From: Dimargaris cristalligena
Lineage: Eukaryota; Kickxellomycota; Dimargaritomycetes; Dimargaritales; Dimargaritaceae
Assembly (NCBI GenBank): GCA_027576995.1
Contig: JANBQC010000334.1
Span: 5,327-30,737 of the forward strand
Direction of reading: 5' to 3'
DNA: 25,411 nt
The notes below the pieces were generated by a model. That model searched no databases and was not told the origin of the DNA. It worked only from the letters and a program-made list of their open reading frames with translations. Positions 9,763 through 19,400 of this stretch are shown in pieces. A program made the translations under genes and the position numbers. The stretch's first letter is position 1. Every line of letters starts with the position of its first letter.

Positions 9763-12700
9763 CTAGCTTAAGGAATCAACCGCCTGAACGAGTTTCCGAA
9801 AAGCGGGGATTCCATCGTAGTACTGTTTTACAGTTTGTAGTTGCCGCCCGTATTCCTGCACATCCAGACTGATTTGCCGCCGAATTTTAGTTTCGTCACT
9901 GCCGGCGGCTACCGCCGATTCGGCCCCCGGGGATCCAGTGGTAACGGCCATTTTTTTGACCCGTTTGAGCTTCAGGAGACTTTCCTCGGTTTTCTTAAGG
10001 GTTTCGAGTAGTTCGACCAGGATGGTTTCGAATTGTCGGTTGACCATTTCGACGGTCCAGCGCACGATTGCGACCCGGAGACAGTCCGGAATCAAGGCGG
10101 ACGACTGGTAGGCCTCGAGAAAATCGCGGACAGGGTTTAGAATCCGGCTCGCGTAAGATGAAGGAGCCGTGGGTAGCTATCGCAGATTAAAAATAAATAA
10201 ATAAAAGTGAATCAAGACATTTGTCCAAGGGAAGGGGTGGGAGAGCATTGGCCATTAGTATAGAATAGAAGGAATGATGTACCTGTATAGTAATATGTAG
10301 CCTGTGATTGTGTGTGTGGGTGCTCCATCACTAGAATATCAGAATAGGTAGCTGCGGGACAATCGGCCAAACCCCCAGTCAAATATTCCCTAGCCCTTTA
10401 AATTAAAAATACATTCGTGACTGCTTTGTTTAGTTTATGGCCATTAGAGCGGGAGTTTCACTTACCGGTTTGTTCGTATGGCGGAACTGGCTCGTGACTT
10501 GCCGAACCTGGAGTAGGATATCCGAGGCGCCATTGGCCAACAAAAGGGCGAGCAGTCGAGCGATGTAGACGGCCTGCAACCGCAGTCGTTCCAGCCCGGG
10601 GTGAACCGTGGTCATTGTCAGCTTCGGGTGGCCCGAGGATATGCCCCCACCACTGACGACCAGACTTTCATCATCACGTTTCATTTGTTCGAATCGGGTA
10701 GGTAGCAGCGACTCCGTCAGGCCCTGGGTGATCCGGTAGATGTCACTCATAAAGTACACGAGGACGTCTAAGAGACGGGCGTTACGTAGTACGCTTGGGA
10801 TAGCCTGCATAGCGGCGGGGGCTAGGGGTGGGCAGTCATCCAAAATCCGGCGGTATTCCCGATTATTCGGAATTAGCGAAGGGCTCCGCGCCCCGGCCGA
10901 TAGGATCATGGGGCTGGCTCCCCCCTTCAGTGGGGCGGGGGAATGGTCGTCCGTCAGTTCAGGACCAATCTTATGGACGACCAAAGCCTTGGAGTAAGGG
11001 TCTAACACCCCATCCACCCACATAGTGAATTTGCGGATGGATTGGGCGTGCAGTTTCCAGAATCGGGCCGCCAGCATAGGTAGGTACACCCGTTCATCTC
11101 CGCATTGAATCAATGTCCGCCACAGAGTGTCAGAAGGGGTCAATAACCAGGGCAAGTCTCGTTCAGGAGTCTCGGTAACCGTTCCCTGGCCGAGTTCGGC
11201 GATAACCGCCGCGGGGTCTGGACACCACAGACTATCGAGGTTCTGCACGTTAATACTCTCATCCAGGTCCCGGTCGAGGGCCCCACTCAGCTCTTTCGCA
11301 CGGATACTGAAATAGGGGGCGGTCTGCCACGCCTTCAGGAACTGTCGGTAGCGCTCATCCCCGGCCAGGAAAGCGCGGGCCGCCGACGGGTGAGGAGAAG
11401 AAGGAGGAGTCGCTACGGGTCGTGTAAATACCTCCACGACCGCTTCCAGGAACTGCTCGGTGAGGGTCAGTGAAGCGTGGAAGCGATCCGGGAAGCCCGG
11501 GTTGTTAAGGGACGGTAACCAGGCCGTTCGGAGCGCGTCAATTACCCGGGGCCACAGGGTTACCCGGAAGAGGTCTAGGGAGGAGGACCCCGGTAGGGTA
11601 GCCGCCATCAGCCGGTGGACGGGCCAGACCTGGTTCACCATCCATTGGAACGTGGACTTGAGGGCAAAGGCGTAATGGTTGATGGCGGAATCATCAGTCA
11701 GCGACCCGACGGTGGAGCCTCCCGTCCGCGCGGCTACCAGAGTATCCTGGAGTAAGGGTACAACCAGGGCCGTGGTGATGCCATCGGAAATCCGCGGGGT
11801 CCGATCCAGCGCGGCGTAGGCACGTAAGCACTGGACTAGTAGGTCGGCCAAAGGACGGGCGATCCGGGGACACTGGTGGGGAATCGGGAAGCGCGCCCGT
11901 GCCGGAACCGTACCGGTATGGGGGGCGGGGTTAGCACTGGTCTCGGCATCCCCAGAAACATCGGCGGGAAGCGGACTCGTAGAGCTCGGGCCCGCTTTAA
12001 TCCGGTGGAGCACGTAGTCGAACGTTTCGGTTAGGTAGGTTTCCAGTTGGTCGTGGATCACTTGAATCCGAGACTGTTGCTGGGCGATAAATGCCACCCC
12101 GGGGCATTTTTTGACGAGGTACTGGAGCTGGTTGAACTCTAGGGCGATGCGCTCCAATATTTTCATACGCTGACCGTATTGATGGGTTTCCCGAGGGGTG
12201 GTCGGGTCCAACAAGCGGTTGCCGAGGCGGTTCCGGTGGAGCTGGAGTCGGAGGAGGTGGTGGTGGGGCGAGTCCGTGGGACTACCACCGGTGGGACTTA
12301 GATCCGCACGGGCGCGGGGTCCGTCATCCGTCCGCGATCGGGTGATCGGGGGAGGGCTAAACGGCGTTGCTGGGGCGGGGGTGCTAGGCCGCCGGCCGCC
12401 GGTCGGACTCGTTTCCCCGGGCTCGGTGAGTTCCTGCAACCACGCCTCGATGCGGTTGACCGACTGGTGGATATGGGTCATGCGCTGTAGGGTTTGTTTC
12501 AGTTGGCGCACCTCCTGGCGGTGGGCCAGGCGTTCCTCGACCTGGCCGAGGAGCTGGCCAATGTGGTCGGCCATGGTCTCCAGGGGAGCCCGGACCGTAC
12601 ACCATTGGTCCGCTAAAGGAGTTAGGGTGCGTTCTACGCCACCCAGTCCCGCCACGACCTCCAGGAAACTGGGGTACTCTTGGTTAACCAAGGCAACGAG

Positions 12701-12901
12701 GTCGGAATTGAGGGATTCTTCACGTTCGGCCAATTCGGCCCGCATCTCCTCCAGCGTCGATAACTTGCGGAGACGTAAATAAGTCGAAAATATAAACGGA
12801 TTGGGGATGGGGGTCTGGTCGCCGGGCGAGGAAGGAATGAGGGAATCGGTGCCAGGGGCCGCGGATGAGGCCCATCTTGAGGGACCACTGGGCTCAGGCA
12901 T
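9763..12901 (-). CDS. COG2: COG2, conserved oligomeric Golgi complex subunit 2 (two exons)
   Basis: On the minus strand, exon 1 is 12901-10466 (812 codons) and exon 2 is 10176-9763 (137 codons plus stop), giving 949 aa. The 289-nt intron has a GTAAGT donor and a GATAG acceptor, phase 0. COG2 belongs to lobe A of the COG tether, which captures vesicles in retrograde traffic within the Golgi. The N-terminal block (about residues 34-150: F-I-F-S-T-Y-L-R-L-R-K-L-S-T-L-E-E-M-R, then N-Q-E-Y-P-S-F-L) is the COG2 signature, followed by coiled-coil-like sequence. The splice joins F-R-H-T-N-K-P to a block ending S-S-Y-A-S-R-I-L-N-P, matching the family's conserved T-N-K...S-S-Y segment, which confirms the intron. 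The C terminus (M-V-N-R-Q-F-E...K-K-T-E-E-S-L-L-K-L-K) also fits. Residues 160-220 are a Pro/Ser/Thr-rich insert. The human protein is 738 aa. Confidence 0.93.
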
Positions 12902-13310
12902 GGTAGCTGGGATTCATTTAACAAATAGTCAGAGGGATAAAGGCAATGGATGCATGGATGAGTCAAACAACCATATTGTACAAGAAGTTACCTGGGCCAC
13001 ACCATAAACCTCCCCCATTACACTTGGTTACCACCACACCAGGTACCTATGGCCCTTTTAATACTATCGTCTAGGTTGGGGTCCCTGCCTAGAAGCATCG
13101 AGTGAGAGGGTCGCTTGAAGTTCGACACCCTGGGGAGGTTGTTACTCGCCCAGCTTCTAGACCCGGCTGAACAACCACCGAGTAGCGTTTATTGGCTGTA
13201 CCTGTGTATCTCCGCTAAGTCCAACCCCCCCCTCCTCATGTGTCCCTCTTGACTATCCATGTGTCATTCTATACCAAGGGAACCCCGCTCCCTCTCCCAT
13301 AGAAGTGCCC
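12902..13310. promoter_or_regulatory. Divergent promoter region between COG2 and the Zn2Cys6 factor
   Basis: The 409 bp separate the two start codons. A CCAAT box on the reverse strand (ATTGG) lies near 13190-13195. The octamer CTAGAAGC near 13090 and its reverse complement GCTTCTAG near 13153 form a loose inverted repeat about 60 bp apart. No TATA box is obvious. Zn2Cys6 factors often regulate their own or neighbouring genes, but no clear CGG-N(x)-CCG site stands out. Confidence 0.4.
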
Positions 13311-15656
13311 ATGTTCGAGTCCACCGATCTGCTACTCCGGACTTGCGACGGCTGCCGCCAGCGTAAGCGGAAGTGCGACCGACGAAGACCCAAGTGCTCC
13401 AACTGCGTCCAGCACGGCGTAGACTGCGTGTTTAGTAAGGCCCGGTTCAGCCAGAGCAAACCCCATTCGACCCAACCCATCAGTACCCGGCCCCTCTTTC
13501 GGATTGGGGACTCCACCCCCTCGACTCCGAGCCCCCGGGCCACCGCGGGGAGCACGACGGTCTTTCCTGCCAATGTCCAAGGCTCCTCCTCCGCTTTCGC
13601 CACTGCCACTGCCACTGTCACCACCCCCAACCCCCCGCCAGCCCTGACTCGGGTAACTCACTCCCACTCCTTCGTCACCACAACTGGACCTTACCCCCAG
13701 CGCTCCCGCATAGTCGAAGGGCGGATCGAACAGCTCACCCGGGAACTCGAGGATTTACTCCGCATTGCCCAACAAAGCCAGTACCAGCTGGAACTACTCC
13801 GCCAGGGCCTTCCCCAGGGCTATTTCTACCGGCCCGCCTTTACGGCCCAGAGCCTGCTATTGATCCGCCAGGAGCAGCTCACCCATAGTTTTGAGAAGGC
13901 CCGGTGGCTGGACCCATCGCTGGTGGCCGACCTGACCGGCTACATGTTCCGCTTCATGCACCCTATCCACTTCCCCGTCCACCCATTTGTGTTGCACACC
14001 CTCCAGAACCGGCGGCCCCTCGACTGCCTGACCTTTGCCACGTTTGCCACGGTGGCCCGCTGCTCCAAGCACCCGGACATCGCTGCCGCCGTACCCTACC
14101 ACACCGGGAATCCGTATTTTATGCAGGCCCGTCGGATGGTCTCCTCAGTCCTCGAGGTTCCTTCGCTCGGGAACATTATGGCTCTCCTGGTGATGGGTTT
14201 ACTCGAAGTCGGTCTCGGTCGCCAAGCCAACAGCCTGTTCTATTCCGGCCTGGCCGTCAATATGGCCCGACAGCTGGGACTGCATCGGCTCGATGCAGGT
14301 TCTGCCCCCTCCGCGGGTCCGGGGGACTATGTCATGGATATGAATCGGCGGATTTGGTGGGCGGCCTACATTATGGAGACGTGTGATTCGGTACTGCAGT
14401 CCAAAACCCCAACCGTGGAGGCCGCGGAATGCTGTACGGCCCTACCCTCGAGTGAGGCCGTTATGATTAGCTGGTATACCACCCAGGGCACCGTACCCCC
14501 CGACGTTATGTATGATATGTATAGTTTTCTTCAGCACTCCCAGCGGTACCCGAACCACAGCCTGGGGAATTTGAGCATTCAAATAATGGACTTCGCGTTC
14601 CCCATTTTACGTATGACCAACCAGGCCCACGCGGGTATCCTCATTCCCGATCTCCTGTACCGGGACATCAACGGCCGGATGGGGCAGTGGTACCGGGCCC
14701 TGCCGCAGGTGTTTCACCTCGTGGGCCCGGAGTTCATTTGGAATCCCCAGCAGCACCCGAGCACCCTGCTGGCCATGGCGCTGGTGAACGGCCTGTATAA
14801 TTTATTTGTGGTTATTCTCAATTGGAACACCCGTATTATACTGGATCCCCCGCACGCCCGCCCTCTGACCTCGTCGGCCGGTGAGTACGCCACGGGAGTA
14901 TCGTCGCGGTCGGAGTACGGGCGGTTACAGGCCGTCACGGCCAGCTTCCACCTCCTCCGGTCGACTTCCCACTACGCGCGCTGTGATGTGGTCTACGCCT
15001 CATCCAATGTTGCCCAGTTTATGTTCCAGGCCTCGCTGGTGCTCCTCCGCGAATTCGCGGTCGTTCGGTTTGCACCGACGGGGTTTATCTGGCCCGTACT
15101 GGCCAAAAAGCTGCAGTTTATGGAACAGATTGCTCTGTACTGGGTGCCTGGGGGCCAACTGGCGGAACTGCTGCGGGGCATCATCGGGGCCTGCCTTGAG
15201 CGGAGCCGGCTTTTTCCCATGATCATCTCGGCGTGTAATGCGTACATGCTGTTCTGCCTGCCCATCACTATGATCAATTCCCTCCTCAGCCTTGGGGATC
15301 CCCCGACGCCCCGCCTTACCCCCGCCGGCCCGGGGCCACTGGACTCTCCCCCGCGAACTCCCGGTAGGGACCCTTGGACCAACTTTAGAGCCGCGGCCCA
15401 GGCCATTCCCCGGACCCCGATTACCATCCCCAAACCCTCGGTCAACGCCGCCTTGGCGAGTCAGGCCATGGTCCAGACCCTGGCTGGTCAGCTCTTGGAA
15501 ATGGCCGCCGCATTTGATCCTCTAGTGGGGTCCAATATTGCTTGGTATACCCTGCCCCTGGTGGACCAAGTATCTGCCTTCGTAGCCCGGTATCCGGAGG
15601 TATCCCACATGGCCCACTCCGAGATGGCGACCATTTTGTTGGCGGAATTGGCTTGA
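13311..15656 (+). CDS. Zn2Cys6 (Gal4-type) fungal transcription factor
   Basis: 781 aa, one exon. The first ATG is at 13311; the frame is open six bases further to a GTG, which I do not take as the start. The zinc cluster has all six cysteines with classic spacing: C12-x2-C15-x6-C22-x6-C29-x2-C32-x6-C39, with the basic R-Q-R-K-R-K run between the second and third. A low-complexity Ser/Thr/Pro linker follows, then a heptad-like segment at about 135-165 suited to dimerisation. From about residue 205 a fungal middle-homology domain (Fungal_trans) runs on, with Y-M-F-R-F-M-H-P-I-H-F-P and R-R-I-W-W-A-A-Y-I-M-E-T (R346 onward). The C-terminal part has a Pro-rich linker near 660-690. It acts in the nucleus; its targets cannot be told from sequence. 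It is divergent from COG2, and no metabolic gene cluster lies alongside. Confidence 0.93.
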   Translation: MFESTDLLLRTCDGCRQRKRKCDRRRPKCSNCVQHGVDCVFSKARFSQSKPHSTQPISTRPLFRIGDSTPSTPSPRATAGSTTVFPANVQGSSSAFATATATVTTPNPPPALTRVTHSHSFVTTTGPYPQRSRIVEGRIEQLTRELEDLLRIAQQSQYQLELLRQGLPQGYFYRPAFTAQSLLLIRQEQLTHSFEKARWLDPSLVADLTGYMFRFMHPIHFPVHPFVLHTLQNRRPLDCLTFATFATVARCSKHPDIAAAVPYHTGNPYFMQARRMVSSVLEVPSLGNIMALLVMGLLEVGLGRQANSLFYSGLAVNMARQLGLHRLDAGSAPSAGPGDYVMDMNRRIWWAAYIMETCDSVLQSKTPTVEAAECCTALPSSEAVMISWYTTQGTVPPDVMYDMYSFLQHSQRYPNHSLGNLSIQIMDFAFPILRMTNQAHAGILIPDLLYRDINGRMGQWYRALPQVFHLVGPEFIWNPQQHPSTLLAMALVNGLYNLFVVILNWNTRIILDPPHARPLTSSAGEYATGVSSRSEYGRLQAVTASFHLLRSTSHYARCDVVYASSNVAQFMFQASLVLLREFAVVRFAPTGFIWPVLAKKLQFMEQIALYWVPGGQLAELLRGIIGACLERSRLFPMIISACNAYMLFCLPITMINSLLSLGDPPTPRLTPAGPGPLDSPPRTPGRDPWTNFRAAAQAIPRTPITIPKPSVNAALASQAMVQTLAGQLLEMAAAFDPLVGSNIAWYTLPLVDQVSAFVARYPEVSHMAHSEMATILLAELA

Positions 15657-16414
15657 CGGGGCGGGATAGTGTGAATATTATCGCATATTACTATAAGTAT
15701 TCTCTGGCCAACCAGGTTAGATTAGATTATATTTTGCTGTGAACATAGAAATATCAGAAGTCGTCTTTAGTTTCCTGTAGTTTTCATGATAATTACAACC
15801 AACCTCGGTCGCCAACTCGACTTGTTTATAAACGATAAGTATTTCCCGAAATTCCGATGGTGGCGTATGGCAGCTTGAAGTTGGGCTTTCATATCGTGTA
15901 GGGGATTGTTCTGAGGAATACTAATTAATGTTATACGGTGTATTTCTGGTTCAAGTGCTCCTATCCCCGTTATAATCTTCGGAACATCCAGCCCACTATA
16001 TCTGTGGGTGAAAAGGTGTGCCATTCTTGCCCTTGCACCCATTTCATAGTCTCAATCACGTGATCCATTATAACTGGCTGTATTGTTCTCAAGGCACAGT
16101 AAATTAGCATACGGCGGGAGTATTATGGCCGAGGAATAGGCCGGGTAGTTTGCTATAGTATAGTAAGGGTTTCTTTTTTTTGTTTCTCTACTTTTGGTAG
16201 CGAGTTTTTTTACGGTATTCGGTATGAAAAATAGAGCATCAAATTACGGGCCCGAATATGCACAAAGTACACCGGCCTGTGTCGCCAGGACAAGCAAAGC
16301 AGTCGTCGCTCCTTATCGACTGTTGCTTGAATTTATTTTCTCCAGTTGCTACTAATTTTTTTATTATCGAATTCAAGGTATTCATAGCCACCTTTTCTTA
16401 TTATAATTGAACTC
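15657..16414. promoter_or_regulatory. Intergenic region upstream of URB1
   Basis: This stretch holds the 3' flank of the Zn2Cys6 gene and the URB1 promoter. It contains a palindromic CACGTG site (16055-16064), a TGAAAAAT sequence at 16224-16231 resembling the RRPE element of ribosome biogenesis genes, and T-rich runs around 16170-16210. An isolated 91-codon minus-strand frame (16042-15767) is present but unsupported as a gene. Confidence 0.4.
16055..16064. promoter_or_regulatory. Palindromic E-box ATCACGTGAT
   Basis: A perfect 10-bp palindrome centred on CACGTG, about 350 bp upstream of URB1. Both strands match RTCACRTG, the site bound by Cbf1-type bHLH proteins in yeasts. Function is inferred from the motif only; the CACGTG core is expected by chance every few kb. 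Confidence 0.35.
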
Positions 16415-19400
16415 ATGGCGACCCAAACCCCGAGAGTCCCGGGTATTGGGAAGGCCTCGAAGACCGAGGCCATTCGGGCCCTCAAGTATACCACTTTCCA
16501 GGAGCTCGCCCTGGCCCTCGACACCGCCAAAACGGAAGACCTGGAGGCCACCGTGGTGGACTTCCACCAGTGGATCCAGTGGACCGACTGTACCACTCCC
16601 CTCCAAGAGGAGGTGCAGACCACCGTGCTATTCGATCTCATGCGCGACGACCCGCTCAGCAAGCGACTTGGCCGGCTTTGGGATCAGCTTGTCCAGCGGG
16701 GGCCCGCGTCGACCCTGGCCAGCGAACTACCCTTCATTTGCGCCGCGGTCCTGCAGCGGGTGTACCGCACCGAATTCCACCAGCACGGTCTGCGTCTGGC
16801 CCAGACCATCCTGGACAATTATCTTGACCTCCTATACCGCCTCCTGAACAGCGACCCGGACAGTTTCGATCAGCCCGGTGCGGCCAAGGCCGTGTTGGAA
16901 CTGTTGCGTACCATGGCTACTTATCACCTCTCCTTGGCCCAGACCCTGGTCCGTTCGTTTGATTTCTCCTTCAAGAAGTGGCAAGCCTTGATGGAGCGCC
17001 GGGAATCCAACCCCCGCTACGCCCCGCACCTGCCTATCCAGGCTAATGTACCTATCCAGAAGACCGTGCTGTTGGACCGCTACGTCGTGGAAAATATGGA
17101 CACCCGCACCGTTTTCGTCCGCTTCGTCATGGCCTTTTTTATCCACGGAGATGCGACCACCAAAGAGTTCATTCTGGGGAAACATCCGTTGATGAGTGCC
17201 CTCGTCGACGGGCTTAGCGCCGACGCGTACGAGACCATCCTCCACGCCCTTCTGGTGCTGCACGACCATGTCCTGGCGGACCCCACCGTAACCTCCGACC
17301 TGCGCGTGTCCTTCCTCAAGGGAAGGTGCATGAACTCCCTGACCCAGCACCTACGCATCCAGCCCATCAAACTCGCCGTGGAACCCGAGTTGCTTCCCTA
17401 CCTGTGGGCTACGGAGGGAGTTAGCCCCCACCTGGCCGCCCCCCGAGTCGAACTCGACCCTCGTCACCCTCTCATGGGTTCCCTGATCAATAATGCCGAG
17501 GGTTCCTTCCTTATGGACAACTCCGTCGACCTGGTCGAGCGTTTCCTACTCCGGGTATTCACGGTGCCCCAATTTGCCCTCGGCACATCCGACCCCGGTT
17601 GGTATCCATTGACGAATCGGTCCGGAGCGGAAAATATTGCAGGTTCCGAGAGTAAAGGGGTTGCCCAGGGACCACCTGGCTCCGAATGGGATGAGTCCTC
17701 CGACTCGCCGACCCTCGCTTTCCGGCCGACTAATTTGGCGCTGTACCACTTTATCCACAATGCGGTCCGACCTACTACCGGGGTGCGTCGTCGGGACTTT
17801 TTCCTGACTCTCGTTCGCGCCTGTCCCGACCAACTCTATTTCTATACCCAGTCGGCCCAGCTCGTCCTCGAGCCCCATCTAAATGTCGTCTACCTCTCGA
17901 CCGTGGCCCTCCTCCTTAAATTGATCCAGCTGCCCAACCCGCACGCCCCCGCCAGCTCTCACTCCCAAAAATCGTGGGCCCCGACCGGTATCTCAACGAA
18001 ACCCCCGCCGGAGGTGGTGCTCATTGCCAACGTCATGCCCACTTTCCTTAATCGGGAGATTTTGAACCGTGGCCTTCTCCACCCTTCCTCCCTCGTTGTA
18101 TACAACACCCAACTGCTCCTCGCCGCGGTTTTGCAGAAGCTCGGCCGGGTACTGACCTGGATTGATAACCAAGTCGATCGGATGCAATCGTCGACTCTGA
18201 CTAGTGCTGAGGGCATCACCGAGTGGCTCCGGGTCCGCAAGCAGCTGGTCAACCATGTGCGCACTCATTTGCCCGACTTCGATAAGGTCACCTATATCCA
18301 GTCCCAATTCCTACCCGCGCCCGCCCGTAAGGCCGGTGCTAGCGCCGCAGCCGACACCCCGGCCCGCGTTAAGAATGCCCTGATCTGGGAAGTCAACCTC
18401 AAGGTTTCCAAATACTACCAAATTTATTTCCCTGAACTAACCTTTGAGCGCTCCTTCGACTACGGTCTGTTGTTGCCCTCCCTCCCGGAAATCCTGCGCA
18501 TTGCCCGCATCTCCTTAGCTCCTACCAAAGGGGAGCAGGTGGGAGGGGCGTCGGGTACTGTATTTGCCCATTCGGTGGTCGTACGTAGTCTGAACCACAT
18601 TTTGGAAATCCTCCACCATTTGCCCGATTTCGCTTGGACCACTCGGGGACCATCAGTGAAGGCCCAACCGGGCTATCCGACCTGGACCACCGGGCCCGCC
18701 CTTTCCTATCTGTCTATTCTGTTGCTCCTGGGTTTGGTGCTGCCCTACCCGCTTATTATATTCCGCAGTCGCCGTCTGGTAGCCCATCTTTTGGGCCAAA
18801 CCGTTCTATTCCGCCACCGTAGCTCCGAAATCGAGGTCTGGATCCAGGCCTTGGAGGTGACCTTCGCCGGGCTTATGCCCTCCGTCGGAGTGTTCGTTGA
18901 CGCCTCCTTTAAGGATCGGCTCATGCGAGGCCTCATTACCGTTCTGCGGGGCCTAGACGAATCGAACAGTAAGATCAAGTCCCAGTACCTTTCTTCGCTG
19001 GATAGCCAAATGGGCATCATGCAAGCCGCCGCGGGACACCTCGAAGAGAGTCAGTCGGTGGATATGGCCGATATAATACCCCCCGGTGCCGCCATTGACT
19101 CGGCCACTCTGGAGTTGCTTAACCGGCGCCAAAATCACATTCTCACTCGGTTGGCCACGGTCCCCCCACCCCCGCCGATGGAGTCGATCAACTCCCGCCA
19201 TGCTACGTCCTCGGGAGGTAGTGGTCGCTCCCTACCTGTCGGATCCGCCTCGGCTCTGCTCCAGTGGGACGAGGGATCCGATTATCACGGTGGGTTTGAA
19301 AGCGAATCTACCGCCTGGCCGCGCGATGCCCATATCACTATTCTCTGCAGCCCCGTTTTAAACATTCTATTCAGCGTCTTCCTTCGCCACCTGTCGCAAA

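Noticed and set aside
9763..10095. COG2 C-terminal part as a separate 110-aa gene
   Set aside because: Its first codon is TTG, and the frame continues upstream to a GATAG acceptor at 10176 that joins the first exon in phase and restores the conserved COG2 C terminus.
12198..12782. 194-codon plus-strand frame opposite COG2 exon 1
   Set aside because: Arg/Trp/Ser-rich antisense artefact of a GC-rich exon.
13080..13160. Possible tRNA in the COG2/Zn2Cys6 gap, from a GTTCGA-like sequence
   Set aside because: No matching acceptor, D or anticodon stems can be folded around it; only a loose 8-bp inverted repeat remains.
13305..13310. Start of the Zn2Cys6 factor two codons upstream
   Set aside because: The codon there is GTG; the first ATG is 13311, and nothing supports a non-ATG start.
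15767..16042. 91-codon minus-strand frame between the Zn2Cys6 gene and URB1
   Set aside because: It has an ATG and an upstream stop, and the residues are not absurd, but one such frame is expected by chance in this much intergenic DNA. I see no family motif.
16320..16380. 5' UTR intron of URB1 suggested by a TACTAAT plus poly-T run
   Set aside because: A branch-like sequence is present, but no convincing donor and acceptor pair can be assigned without RNA data.
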